From: Strigamia acuminata
Lineage: Eukaryota; Arthropoda; Chilopoda; Geophilomorpha; Linotaeniidae
NCBI GenBank assembly: GCA_949358305.1
Contig: OX442316.1
Span: 6,264,001-6,328,000, forward strand
Direction of reading: 5' to 3'
DNA: 64,000 nucleotides
The translations under genes and the position numbers were made by a program. The notes under the pieces are model-generated. The model ran no database searches and was not told where the DNA came from. It saw nothing but the letters and a program-made list of their open reading frames with translations. Shown here in pieces: positions 10,984-24,178 of the stretch. Position 1 is the first letter of the stretch; every line of letters begins with the position of its first letter.

Positions 10984-12705
10984 ATGAAGAAAATTCGATT
11001 GTATATCGTATTAATTTCAGTTAGTGTTATCTTGTTGTTGTTAGAAATTGTGCTTTTAACATTGCTTTTACGTGCCAAGGTAAAAATTTATTCTCATCAT
11101 TTATTACGAATCAACTTTTTAAACCTTTAAAATATTTATACAGACATCACCAAAAAAATCCTCAGCGCCATTGACATTTTCACATTCCATTAGCCTTGTA
11201 CGTATCATGGGTCAGTATTTTATACAACAAAATACACAGTTTTGCTTGAATACTAATTATTTAACCAAAAATTGTATACAGAAAAATCTACAAACATTCG
11301 CCAAACTCGCAGAAGAAAATCATATTCCTTTAACAGTCATAGACAAGGCGCTGTTAAAGAGTATTCACAATGGATCAACCATGGAAGATGGGAAAATTAT
11401 CACGTTGGCAACTTTCAGCGAATTTGTCAACTCAAAAATCCATTTTATGGAAACAATAAAATCACTAGGATTTCAAGTGGTGCCTTTAACTGGCCCTAAT
11501 CGACGTCTACTTCAACATGGATACCATGTAACCATCCCTTTGCATCATCTTTTTATTCGATGGGGCCACGCTTTGCATTTAGTTGTGATTTATGAACGTG
11601 AAATGAATTATTGGTGGTTTGGCGCAATTACGTTGAATAACTCGTTGAAAAATCAACTTGTCAAATTAGGTCTGCAATTAAATTGGGAACTTGATGAAAC
11701 AGCGTTGGATAAGTAAAGATAAATCATTAAATAAAAACGTAAATAATTTTAATGATTTTTTTTTCTTATTATTTGTTTAGGTTCGAAATTTATCCACTGC
11801 AAATTTTTAATACTCGTTTACACATACCGAAAAATATACCAAATTTCTTGAACCAAATGCAAACATCACGATTTATAGAGTGTAATTTCACGCAGGCTGA
11901 AATGTATCGACAAGCGCACGGCCGCGAAGAAAGTGCGGAGGCATTAGAATTTAAATCAGACGCTTGGAGACTTCTCGCCAAGGCTAAATCTTTATTGGAT
12001 ACGCTCGATGTTCCATTTTGGTTGTCAAGTGGCACTTGTTTAGGTGATTATTTAAGTGCCGAACTAAATAATTCATTTATAATTGATTTGCGTTTTTAGG
12101 ATATTATCGTCAGTGCGATATCATTCCTCATAGTCGAGATGTTGATTTGGGAATTTGGATTAAGGATTATGATTCGCGCTTGATTTCAACGTTTTCTAGT
12201 CATGGGTTACCTCTGAAACATCAATTTGGAAGAGTATTTTCAATGCTGGTTAGTGTTTTTATTTTAGTGATTTTGATAAGGGTTTTTTTTTTAGATTAAC
12301 GACAGTTTTGAATTGTCTTTTCAATTCGGTGATGTCAAGTTGGACATTTTCTTTTTCTACATAGAGAGGGATTATGTGTGGAATGGCGGCACGCAAGCAA
12401 GAACCGGAAAGAAATTCAAGTTGTCGTTTATTTTATTCAAATTGTTTATTAAAATTAAAATTTTAATTTATTTTAGGTATATTTTTCCGCCGTTTTCTCT
12501 GTGCTGGACTGAGTTTTTAGAACTCAAACTACGAATTCCGTGCCAAACAGAATCGTACATTCTAGCAAATTATGGACCGCTTTGGATGACACCGATTAAG
12601 ACTTGGGATTGGAAGAAAAGTCCTTCAAATGTCCACGAAAATGGCCAATGGCCGGAAGAGGAGTGGCCATTGGTTATAAGACAGTTTCAAATTGCTAACT
12701 CGTGA
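10984..12705 (+). CDS. FKTN: Fukutin (ribitol-5-phosphate transferase family)
   Basis: Six exons: 10984-11079, 11144-11712, 11781-12043, 12100-12248, 12295-12419 and 12477-12705. They total 1431 nt (476 aa; human fukutin is 461 aa). The N-terminus is MKKIRLYIV followed by a roughly 20-residue hydrophobic segment, fitting a type II Golgi membrane anchor. The catalytic LicD/NTase-like part includes [25 protein letters not shown] (with the family's Asp-x-Asp) and [11 protein letters not shown]. The C-terminus reads [13 protein letters not shown] followed by [13 protein letters not shown], close to vertebrate fukutin. Fukutin adds ribitol-5-phosphate to the core M3 glycan of alpha-dystroglycan. 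All introns are short and GT-AG. The donor of exon 2 uses gtaaag, which removes an apparent stop in the unspliced frame. Confidence 0.93.
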
Positions 12706-12715
12706 TGTGCACGTT

Positions 12716-12723
12716 GCCATTTT

Positions 12724-12764
<41 letters not shown>

Positions 12765-12885
12765 TTTAAAAAAAAAATCTATTGCCTTTTTTGGTAGTTT
12801 TATTTTCTTTGACATTACAAAATAAAGATAATTAAAAGAGATTTTTTTTTTAAATTTTTAAATTAAATAAATAAAGCTATAAATA
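12716..12885. repeat. ATTT microsatellite between convergent genes
   Basis: A run of about ten attt units at 12722-12763, between the 3' ends of fukutin and the chitin deacetylase gene, followed by poly-A and poly-T tracts. Confidence 0.85.
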
Positions 12886-15258
12886 TCAAGGTTCTTGTCC
12901 AAATTCGTTCTTCAACCATGGGTAGTATTGGGGACATTCGGCGCAAGTGTGCAAGTATCTGTCACCCGGTATTTGCCCGTTGCGTAATTTGCACACTTTG
13001 GCCACATTACAAGCCCGATCTTCTTGCGATATTTGTTGGTCACATTTCCACGTTTCTAGCGAATTTATTCTATCTAGCGGTGTAGGATTCCTAATCCATT
13101 CTATCGCTTGATGGTTGGTTACAAAATAGACTTCTGACCGCTCCAGCATCTCGTCCACGAAACGCTGTCAAAAATATATAAAATTTTAATTTTTAAGTTT
13201 TTAATCTTTAATCGAAATTTCTCACCAGAAATCCTTTGAGGTTGTGTATTTCATTGAACCAATTTGTATGGAAATACAATCCCAAAGGCGCTCTATTCGT
13301 GTTAAAGTGACGATCAAAGTTGGTTTTAAAGAATTCGTAAACCTCGTCGTCACTAGAAAGTCCTGGGCAACTGTCAACCATTGCGCACGAGTAACCCTAA
13401 ACAAAAATCGAGTTTAAAATTCCCCGAAAAAGATCATTTTCTTCAATATTTTACATCCACATTTAGTTGGTTCATAACCATCTCCCAAACTCCAGGATAA
13501 GACTGACTCGGACATTTTTGCCGAGAGCCGACACACGCGTGCGGCATCCTGTAATCCAACGTGTAGGGCCACAAGGGCGGGTCCACAGCCGGTGCCACCA
13601 TAGTCGAATCGTAGACGAAACCAAACTCCTTCATCATGTTGAATTGACGGTTCCAACCGACCCGTAAAAAGGGAACTCGCATTCCCCTCAAATCGTCCAT
13701 CGCCACTCCCGCGAATCGATTGATTATGTTCGCTTGACCCACCATTTCATCAAACCAATCGTCCAAAGTGGCATTTTGGGTCCACCAAATTTCAGGTTGA
13801 CGATGCCTAATAATAACAATTAATATTTTTGTTTTTAATTTAATAGAACAAATCATTGAACATACGTTATGGAATGCACAGCAATTTCGTGCCCCTTGTT
13901 CCACAGTTTCTGAACATATTGATAGTTTGTGTATTCGTGGGAAAGATAAAAGGTTGCGTGAATTGGGCATTGGTTGGGGTTGCTTCTATTGGCGGAAAAG
14001 AGATCCGTATACAAATCCCAGTTCTGGAAGTTGACGGCGTCGTCGAATGTCAATAATATCATTTGCGGAACCTGGATAAAGCGACGAGAAAAATATTTAA
14101 TTCGAGAAAAAATTATTTGGATTAAATAATGCATACTTGTTGGGGTTCAATGGCTCCCGGAATAAGGGTGCCATCAGTGCTGCAAAAACAATCGGGTAAT
14201 ATGCATTTTGAAAGGTCGCATTTTTTTGCTGCATTTGGATCGTGTTCCACATCTATTGAAAAATGTTTAAAAGAATTTAATTTAGGAGAAGTGTTTATTG
14301 CTCGCTCGTTATTACCGCATTCCCCTTCGTCCGATCCATCCGGGCAATCGATTTCATCGTCGCAGAAATTGTCACGGGGTAGGCACGTTTTATCACCGCA
14401 CGCTAATTCTCCTTCCCCGCAAATTGGTTCGTCCGTGACTAAAAGTGGTCTTGGAGTGGTCGCTTCTGTTATTTAATTTAATTTAATTTATTTTAATTTG
14501 GTCAGTTGAAATTGAAATACCTGTTGTTGTTGCGCAGTTGTCGACGTTGAATTTGAAATCACAGATTTGTCTTTGAACGTCGAAAAGCAGTCCGGAACTG
14601 CATTTGAATTCGAACACTTGTCCTCCCATGCAGAGGTAATATTTAGCGCAGTTGAGAACGGGGTCACCAGCCTTTTTTTCAGGATCGCGGTAATATTGTC
14701 CATTATTCAGGCATGGGATGTATGACACTGCCCGACGTCGAGTGCGGGTTAATATTTCAGTACCTGGAATTTTTTGTTTAAAAAATATGAGGAAAAATGT
14801 TGAGCTTTAATCTAGTTGTGTGCAGTGAAGCCGAATGACAAAAGCAACCCAAATAATCAAATATCGTAAATATTTATAAAGTTTAATTTATACACTTGGG
14901 TGGATCATTTTACATGTTATGACGTTTATTTGGGGACTCAGAAAGGTTGTTTTACATGTGAATTTAAAAATGCACTTTCACATTGAAAAATTCAATTTTC
15001 ATGTAAAAAACAAGAACTGGAGCGAAGAATAAGTTAAAATTGTCCGTTCCAAACTATGATTGATCGTGCCATATAACAAAACGTAATTTTAGGTCACTGT
15101 ACCTTTTTAAAAAAATATTTTTCAATAATAATATTTTTTTTTAAAATATTTAAAGAAAAGTTAAAAAAGTGCAAAGGAATAAAGATGTTCTTACCTGATG
15201 TTTGTGAGTAAAGTATTGAAGCTACAGTGGTAAAAACGAGGAACCTTAAAGTGTCCAT
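12886..15258 (-). CDS. Chitin deacetylase (CBM14 - LDLa - NodB), group I type
   Basis: Eight exons: 15195-15258, 14521-14763, 14316-14465, 14137-14252, 13866-14071, 13455-13806, 13226-13396 and 12886-13164. They sum to 1581 nt (526 aa). The first exon is a signal peptide (MDTLRFLVFTTVAS). Next come a peritrophin-type CBM14 chitin-binding domain (six-Cys pattern, YYRDPEKK to CDFKFNVDNC) and an LDL-receptor class A repeat (CLPRDNFCDDEIDCPDGSDE). The polysaccharide deacetylase domain has motif 1 MILLTFDDAV with the catalytic Asp pair and motif 2 GHEIAVHSIT with the metal-binding His residues. This architecture is that of arthropod serpentine/vermiform (CDA1/CDA2). These secreted enzymes remove acetyl groups from chitin in cuticle and tracheal matrix. 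No lesions are seen. Which of CDA1 or CDA2 it is cannot be decided by eye. Confidence 0.93.
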
Positions 15259-16952
15259 GTAGCTGAATAACGCTCTACTGCCCTTAAGTCGGTCCTTTTA
15301 TAATTTTCCCTCCTCCAATGTTAGCCACTACCTCAGGGCATCACGCTTCACTGCCCACTTCCGTTTCTCATGTTCTGGCTGTCAAAATGTTGGCTGAGTG
15401 GAAAATTTAACGTGATAACGATAGGAAGAAGGTCAGAGTGACTCGGGTAATTTACATGATTCCTTTTGTAATTTGGTTACAAGAGCACGTTTGTTTAGCC
15501 AGGGTCACAAGGGCAGTGTGTGTAGTAATTTGTGTGCAGAAGACCGCAAAGGACGCTTCTACTTCCGGGTTATTCGTGACCAAATTGATCTAGTTCTTGA
15601 AAATGTCATTTAAATCATTTTTTTTTTTATTATTGAATGTCAAGATCATGCACTAATTCAACAGCATAATGATCAATTAATTTCACAGAATTTATCAGCT
15701 CGTATATTTCAGTTTTAATTATTTTGTATTTTTTTATTTGGTTGTAAATTAATTTCAATTGTTGAAAATGACAAATTTCCTGTTTTTATTTTTATTTTTA
15801 TTATTTTTATTGTATATTATGCCATTGAATATATACTTGTTTTATTGCCTTTAGTCACTATAGTGTTTCTGTCGATTTCTCGGTCCTTAACCCGCCTGCT
15901 CGGTCGTTTGACATTGATTGTGTCGTTTTCTTATTCATAACTTCTTGCGAGGTTGATCTTATTGCGGTATAAAATTGTACTTTTACTATGCTTTAGTGAT
16001 GACAAATGGGAGCTCTGGTGACCATTTTGTTTTATGTTTTTTTTTTAAAAAAATGAATGTGCACACTCGATTAAACGAAAGTTTCTATATTAAAACGATA
16101 CAGAAATATAAATGTGCATTCACGATGCAGTAATAAAAACACATTTGGCAGAGAGTTTGATACTTGACAATTTGCGTCACGGCAAATGACATTATGATGG
16201 ATAGGAGAAATTAAAGAAAAGAATATCAAAATTATAATCCATTGGTTTTATTTATACACAGGTGTGATATGGGGCGAATTTGAAAAGAAAAATTTAGCAT
16301 AAAAAATAAAATTAATTTCTGAGGTTTCAGTGGGAATTCACGTAAGATTAAAAAGTCAACAGATTTTTACGAAAAAATAAATTTTAGTATGTTGTAAACA
16401 TAACTATATAAATGTGAAATATTTTTATAGTATTGGAATGTATCATTTACAGCAGTGTAGTATTTAATGAGAGTCTACTGAAAAGTAATGAAAACAAAAT
16501 TACAAAATCGGTTCATAGTGAGTATATTATGTAAAATTTCAATCATACTTGAGTTATTGTTGGTTATCCAGTATAAAATAATTATATTTATGAAATTTAT
16601 TACTATTTTTTGGGCTTGGTATTGTGGTACCTGTTGATAGAGCAATTATATCCACTAAACAAGTTTTCTAATATAAAATTGTGTTAGGCACAATCTAGTG
16701 GCAAACTGTAACACATTCGAACATGATCAGTGTTAATCATAAAATTTTAAAAGGTGTAAACATTTATTTCATAGACTATAGAACTAATTGAATGCAATGA
16801 AATAAATCCTCCTATTTTGCTAATATCATAATAAAAAATAATAAGTTAAACATGGCAATCAATCTTTTGAGTAGTAGCTTTTGGTTTGTGTGCATTTTTC
16901 ACCGAGAAAATGCAGTAACTTGGCTCGAGACACCTTCGAAGTACCGCTTAAT
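15259..16952. other. Intergenic, AT-rich
   Basis: The promoter of the chitin deacetylase gene should lie at the left end. No open frame or RNA gene is recognised. Confidence 0.5.
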
Positions 16953-19900
16953 TTAAGCCAAACGTTGAAAAGCAGCGAGCAAAATTGAAACAAGTAAAAC
17001 GGATAACTGTAAGGCCATGGCGGAACAGCCGCAAGTAGTTTTCTCAAACGCCTTGTCTAAGTATTTTATATCCATGTCCTTGCAGTGTTTGGGAGTTGCT
17101 TGGCTTGTTTTACATTCTTTCAAGTTATTTCTTGTGCTCCTGGAAGGAAAATAAATTATGTTTAACGCGCCATTCTGGACGTAATTGACGATAATGATCA
17201 CTTGCCCGCAGAGTGTCTCCTTTTCTTCTACACTAGCAGTTGAGGCTTTATTCCTCACGTCCCCGAATGGAGCTTTACATGACTGCAATTCTGACCAGCA
17301 ATCCGGGTGTTTTTTGAAATCTAAAATGAGTAAATGTTAGAAATTGTTAAATATATTTTTCATTAGGTAGTTGACATTAGGTTGGGCACAAAAAATGGTT
17401 TTATTACGTTTGTGTTACGACTTTTCTTTATTTTCATTTTTTTAAGTGTGTGATGGTGTGGATCATTATTCAGTTTTATTCCTTCAATAAACGCCGCAGT
17501 TGAGTACGTAATCGAGGGTTCACGACACAGCTTTTGTATATTGATTGCTTATATGCTGTTTCATAACTGTATTTTTAGAAAGGGTTGGTTTGGTTCCAAC
17601 CAATACCATTAAACTGCACAGCAATGAAGCTAATGCACGCTCACGATAAGTATTTATGCATGAGTCATTCATTTCATTATTTGAGGATTGATATTGATAT
17701 TGAAATGTTACTCATTGACCCTCATAATTATAACGTAGTTTGAATGTGGCTGTAATAATACTTATTTTAATCTGGAATTTTGCCAGTTCAAGTTTCAGAA
17801 CAATTATTGCTTTAGTAGTTTCTGAATAAATAAACAGCTTTAAACTCGACTTTTTGCTTTTTGTGCTCGGATAATTGCTATTGATTCATGAAATATTCCT
17901 TTTATTCTATGTATTTTAGTGTGTGCATTAAGTAACTCCCACTGCAAACGTGAGTGCTCAGTGGTGACAAATGTAAATTAAATCAAAACTTAATTTCGTG
18001 TCATAATTACAACATTTCATTTGCTTTAGTTATAGCTTTTATTTGTTATTCAGATTTTATCTGGTGCTGTTAATCTGGCAAGTAACAGGTTATTATACAA
18101 AATGATTTTTTAAGGAGACAGTACAGGGTTCAACAAACCGTGTTTCACCTGCATTGTTGCGATCGATTTTAGTGGGGAGCCATTATGTCATTACTCCCGG
18201 GAGCTTATCCTGTGAAAGTTGAAACACAAGTGATTTTTGTGGTTGGTTGAGTGGTCAAAGTTAAGTAATGGAGAAAGTTGACGTCGTTTTTCCATCTGAT
18301 AGAGGGAAATGATTACATAAATTGCTGTGGTCACTCTGACCTTTTAGTTCTGAGAAAAAGTTGGTTTTATTTTTATAAATTGCTTCTATTTTCTCAATTC
18401 GGTCTAATTGGTTGAAATTGTCCGTGTTGGCAATGTGAGAAAATTTAATTAGATACAACGATTTAACTTGCATTTGGGGAATTTAAAATTCTATCTTGGA
18501 TTGTGGCACAATTTGCCTCACTGTGGGAGTCTTGCTTCACGTGTAAAATGGTATAAAAATGGTCTAAACATATTAACATGTAATTGCTATATAGAAATGG
18601 TGGGCTAGTGAGTTGTTGGCCTTGAACGAAGGGGGCTTGATATGTTCCTTCTAAAACAATCATTTATTGTTTGGTTTTAGGCCTATCAATATTTTAATTT
18701 AATTTAATTGCAAACTACGTTGTTTGACCCAATTACCTAATTTTTTTCCCGAGTCAAATTTAATTGCTAGTATTTTGTGTATGTCAAAAAGAAGGTTGAA
18801 CTTTGAATTTGATTGGATTCCTGAACAGAAATTAATTCAAATTAATACAAAGATGTTTTTGAGTTTAATTCTGTCTTAGATCTTATGTTTTATATTCCAT
18901 GCTAATATTATACGGACAGTGACAAATCAAGGTTGAATTTAATAACTACTATAGTTCCTTTGTCAAACATTTTAAATCCCTAGGCATACCTTTGGGGCCT
19001 AGAAAATGATAAATATATAAATGTATTGAGAAAATTTCATTTCTTTGCATCATATAACCAATTTGATATCCAGAGTAGATTTACAGATAGAAATTCAACG
19101 TTTAGGCAATTTGATAGCTGTATGATTAATTGTTTTATTTTGTAATTTTTCTATCGGCTCTGTACTCGATTGTACTGCAACGAAAACCAATCTTTTCGAT
19201 TTGCAATTTCTGTTTATTTGTTTTTAATTGCTGCTTGTTGGTACTGTCAAAGTGTGTGAATGTAAATCAATATTTAAACGTTTACCTTCGGCCAAGTCTG
19301 GGTTTTCACAAATGACTTCATTAGCAAGCATCGCATTTTGCATCTGTTGGGCGGCTTGAACTTGAGTGTGACAATCAGCCAACATACCGTAGATACATTT
19401 TGCTAGATCGTCGTCTCTGCGAAAAATAAAAATAAACAATTTAGAAAATAGTGCCATTAATTTTGCGCAATCAATAGCGGATTAATGTTGTCAGACAAGA
19501 GCGGAAAGCCGCTCATGCCAATTAAATGTAATCATTAAACTCATATTTCAATATCACGATTTCCTACCTGGGATTTTCTTTGCATTCTGGTACTTTTTGT
19601 ACAAATCCTGGACATCTACTGTTTACTACACAATCTTGACCGTCTGAATAGCCTAAAGAGGGAAAAAATATACAAATAATATATTTTTTTGTGTCTGTAA
19701 CGTTTGTTTATCTTTTATACGGTATTGTAAACACGTGTGGGCGATTAATGAATTGTTTGACCTTTCTGAAATGCCAAATGCTGGTTATATTTGGTTTTTA
19801 TTAATTGCGCAGCATGAATATCAGAAATGAGCATCAGGAAATGCGAAAGTCTTTAAATATTGATTGTTAAAACGCTTAAGAATTTGAGTTGTCTTTTTAA

Positions 19901-21397
19901 ATTCATTTAACATGTCAAACAGTCAAATAAAACTGAATTTTGAAATAAATTTTGCTTGACGGTTCACTAAATCTAATAAAGATTGACCAATGTGCAGTCA
20001 CATCGAAGAATATTCTGGATTCAGATAAAATGATTGATATGGAAATGCAGGGAAGCTCAAATGGCAAAAGATACATAATATTGACTAAAGTTTATTTGTC
20101 TAGGTTTCTTGGCAATGTTAGCTAACAATCTGAACCAAAGTCAAGGTCAGCATGCATCTTCACACGGAAACAATATTGAGGTAATTACCTCACACGTTTA
20201 GTTAAAACTAAAAGTGATAAAAATTGATTTATGCTGGCACGATATAATAAGGTATAGATTTATTTTTGGTTCAAAAATATTTTATTTTTTTTACATTATT
20301 ATTCTAACATTCCACTGGTTAAAACTGTGCGACAAATTAACACTGAAATAAAACTAAGAGTCAGCAACTTGACGTTGTCCAATTATTTTTACTTAGAAAA
20401 AAAATTTATGAGATCATAATCACATTTGTGAGTCATTTAATTCTCGACAACGAATTACAAATTCAAATACTTAAACTAGTGGTTCGTGTTTGCAGCTAGT
20501 ATTTTTAAATTCATTTGAAAATCGATATAAACACAATTTTTTTTCTTCTAGAGTAATAAAAACGAAAGAATTAAAAAATAAAATCATAACTCGTAAAAAA
20601 TAAATAAAATCGCGGTAATGTTGCTATTCATTCTATTATCATAAAAATTACACATGAAATTATTTTCCTTGTTGTAATACGACTCCCAAGAGCGCGCACA
20701 TATTAGCCAGAATGCGCCATTTTGGACCCCGCCTGTGTTGCATAGCAACGGGCACAAATCTTCACCTAGTTTCGTAGCAACGGTTATTGCAAGTGATGCC
20801 ACATTGCGAGAAGTGCTCGCTTACCAGAATTAAAGCAAACTTAATGGCTTTTTATTGATTAAATAGTGATTTGTACTTGAATAGCAACGTTACGTGACCT
20901 GATGCAATCGATTTAAGTAACAAGGGCTGATTTTATGTTTCGCCTATTCTCTTAGTCCAAGGACACGCACATCTCGTGGCGTTTCCGCCATGTTTGCATT
21001 GTACTTTGTTATTACCGGTATTTGAAAATGTATTTTAAATTGAATAAAACGGGATTGAAATATTGGAAATATTGCATCCACGCGATTAAAAGCACAAAAG
21101 AATGGCGGGAGATTTTTGTTCAGATGATTATCTTTGTCAATCAATTTTTGGGAGTGAACATGATGTGGAATGAATCACTGTAAAATGAATATTGGTGGAA
21201 AAAATGATAAATGAGTGAATTACTAGAAGGTTGATGCATGATTTTTCAATATAATGTAAACTTTAAAAAAAAAATTGTTTTAGTGAATGGTAAATTGGAA
21301 AGGTGTGATTTTTAAGTCACCTTGTTGTGGTGTTCAGATATTATAGTCTCCACTTACCTGTTAGTAACGCAAGGAGAAAGATAACACACGATATCAT
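16953..21397 (-). CDS. Secreted Cys-rich protein, probably GPI-anchored, unknown family
   Basis: Four exons: 21358-21397, 19568-19652, 19286-19416 and 16953-17320. They sum to 624 nt (207 aa), all in phase. The N-terminus MISCVIFLLALLTG is a short signal peptide. The mature part has regularly spaced cysteines (DGQDCVVNSRCPGF, VPECKENP, LAKCIYGMLADC, VICENPDL, HPDCWSELQSC). The C-terminus is a small-residue segment followed by ALQLSVLLVSILLAAFQRLA, fitting a GPI-attachment signal or a C-terminal membrane anchor. Introns of 1965 and 1705 nt are much longer than those of neighbouring genes. Within the last exon, a gtgatc donor and an ag acceptor give an apparent intron-like segment, but removing it breaks the frame, so I keep the exon whole. 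I do not recognise the family. Confidence 0.6.
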
Positions 21398-24174
21398 ACT
21401 GACGCTGTTTCAAACAAATATTCAGTTTAAGCAGCTCACTTTTCTAGCAGGTCGTGACATCACTGTGATGTCATCGAGCGAGTACAGCGCATGCGTTTGA
21501 TTTTATTGACTTAAATATTAAGGTGAAGACAAAAACCTTACCAAACTTAAACTGTCAATTGGATTTAATTTTTTTACAATTAATTATAAATTGCTTTCTG
21601 AAAACTGAAACTTGAAAATTGCAGTTAATAATATTTTGGCGTAATTTTTAGTTTATATATTTTTGCTTTATTAAGGTTAATGCTGCAAGCAATTTGTGTT
21701 GAGTATCATAGGAACAATTCTTCAATTATCATTGAGTCCAATTTGCATTAGCGCTTGGTTTTGTTATGAATTATTTAATGGATATTATGTTATGGTAATT
21801 TGCTGTAACCAGTAGGTAGTTTTAATAAACATTTATGTTACATAAATAAATATTTATGTTGCATTAATCAACATTAATTACGATATAGAACAACAAAAGT
21901 TGCCACTATAATAATTTCTAATGGATGATAGTTGCATCTGGGTTTTATAATTTCACTTTTAAATTATAATACAATGCTTTCTTTGTTAGTTTCTTACAAA
22001 ATAAATAAGATTACTGTACCGTACTTAATTTATAGCCAAAAGAAAATAAAGCTCTGGTGTGCTGCCTTAAAAGTAAGAAATAATTAGTTAAATAGTTGTA
22101 CCTATTTCGACTAATAAGTGTCTTGAGGAACTTCAAACCTGTTAATTACGAATGTTTTTAGCAAGTTTTGTTTTAGTTTTAGTGGTTGCATGCCTAGATT
22201 TCTTTGCATTTGTCTTGGGGAACAGGAAAAAGTTCCTTTGTTTCTCTCCCTTCATCTTCTCCTCTCCATCAATGCTTGAAATTTCTGCCAGTGCTGACAC
22301 CTAACTACACCAACTTGTGATTTTGTGATGTCACTTGGCAGGCTGCTGGAAAACCTGTGAGATGCAATGATAAATTTGTCACATAGATTGGTGGCGCCAT
22401 CTTTTAACGTATTCACTAACCAAAGGTTGTTATAGAATAGCAGAAGTACTTCCAAATCACAGAAACAAATACTGTTTGGTCGTTTGATTTTTACTCGTGA
22501 TTTATATGCTTTTGAAATGGCACCCAAATTGATCATGGAAAACTTATGGCAAAGAAAAACTTAATGTTTTCTTTTACTTTTAATTATCCCTGATTACATG
22601 TTGGAATTTTCTCTCTAAAGTTTAAGTTTTTATTTAATAAAATATAATCAAACATGAATAACAATTGTAAATATCTGTACATGGGTTCCTGACAAATGAT
22701 TAGACAATCCAACACGTTCTATTCATTTGAACGAGAAATGAAATGAAACAATATCTAAATTTTCATCAGGAACTTTAAAATAATAAAATACTGACCATAC
22801 ACGACTACTCAACGTGTACAGCTGATCGCGTGGACAGATAATCGCGCGGTCAGGTAATCGCGTGCAAAGTAATCGCGTGCAAATTGCGTGGCCGATTCAT
22901 CGGGGCGATCGTCAAGTAATCGCGCGATTCATCGCGTAAATCATCGCATTTCAAAATTCTAAATGATTTTGTATTTTTAAGATGTTTTAGGTGTGTTGCA
23001 ACGTACAACACGATGAATTACACGATGAATTGCGCGATTACTCGACGACTGCGCGATGATTAGTGTTATTTCTGCATGAATCAACTTGTCATTTAAATTT
23101 GAAATAAAAAAATAAAATAAAATAAAAATAATTTATTTATTTTAAAAAAAAAAAAATTATAAAAATTAAATGAAGAAAACAAATCTAATAAAAACTTAGA
23201 AATTGTATTACGGGTTCACCATATTATACTAAAGTATATAAAAAAAAACTTTTAACACATATCTTGAAAGAACACCAATAAATTTATATTGCACCGTCAT
23301 AAATGTGAGAAAAATTAGGATGACGCATGCGCATTTCCTTTTGCACCTGCCCACACATGCGAGGGAAATTTAAAGATTGTAGGATGCAGTTTTCAGTTCG
23401 ACGGGCGCGTTTCGTCTTGCTTTTTCGAGTGACCTTGCGTCCGGAGGTTCTGTAATCGCAGGTTTTGAGTGCAGTAGGAGCAGGTGCAAGTTGAGAGATA
23501 GCATTAAGAACAAAGAAAGCAATGTGTTTAGCACAGCAGCTACGTTCCAGTGCAAACAGCAAAAAAATACACCTCCTCTTGTAAAGGATAAGGGGGCAGA
23601 AATACAACAGGTGAGACACAGGTGAGAAATATTGGTTTAAAAACTTAGTTTCACACCTGCTCTAAACTTGACACCCGCTGTGATTTAAAGCACGCCTTTT
23701 AGTACGGATTTTTCCAAGGGGTTTACGACTAAATGTGCGAGCAACAAGTAGGCTAGATTAATGGGTGTAATGTTTGAGTAATTTGTATTTGGTGTTGAAA
23801 AAGGTTTGCTTTTATTTAAGTCTTTTGCTTTGAATGTATGAAAGTTGAAAAATTTGTGCGAATTTTAATTTTGTTGAGCTTTATGAAATTAGTTTGTGAA
23901 TGTGCGAGTTTTACAGTTTCTGTTCAGCCATAATGTCATAATTTTTTTATTTTTTAAATTTAATTTAAAAAAGAAAAGTCTTGTGGACAGTTTGGTGGTG
24001 CTGCACTGGACACTGACTTGAGGGATGACAAGAGAGCTTACATGTGTTAATTTGCTTAATTTTGTATATTTTTACTTGAAATTTAATGTGTCTGATGTTG
24101 ATAACTTAGTAATTCATTTTTATTTGTTTCGAAATTTATCATTAATAAAAATTAAGTTTACGGTGCTGTTTAAT
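21398..24174. other. Intergenic, with a fold-back repeat
   Basis: Upstream region of the Cys-rich gene. A fold-back structure lies at 22893-23065. A minus-strand open frame at 23284-23619 lacks an ATG and was not accepted. Otherwise nothing is recognised. Confidence 0.45.
22893..23065. repeat. Imperfect inverted repeat rich in ATCGCG motifs
   Basis: Left arm about 22893-22950, right arm about 23008-23065, with a loop of about 60 nt. The arms share gtaatcgcgc, attcatcg and related blocks in opposite orientation. More copies of taatcgcg lie just upstream (22830-22890). This could be a degenerate fold-back or MITE-type element. Confidence 0.6.
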
Positions 24175-24178
24175 GTGA
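24175..24178 (+). repeat. Target site duplication, left copy (GTGA)
   Basis: GTGA directly precedes the left LTR and is repeated at 37523-37526 directly after the right LTR. A 4-bp duplication is usual for Ty3/gypsy integrases. Confidence 0.85.

Noticed and set aside
23284-23619. 111-codon minus-strand frame
   Set aside because: No ATG at its start, no acceptor, and a composition without family features.
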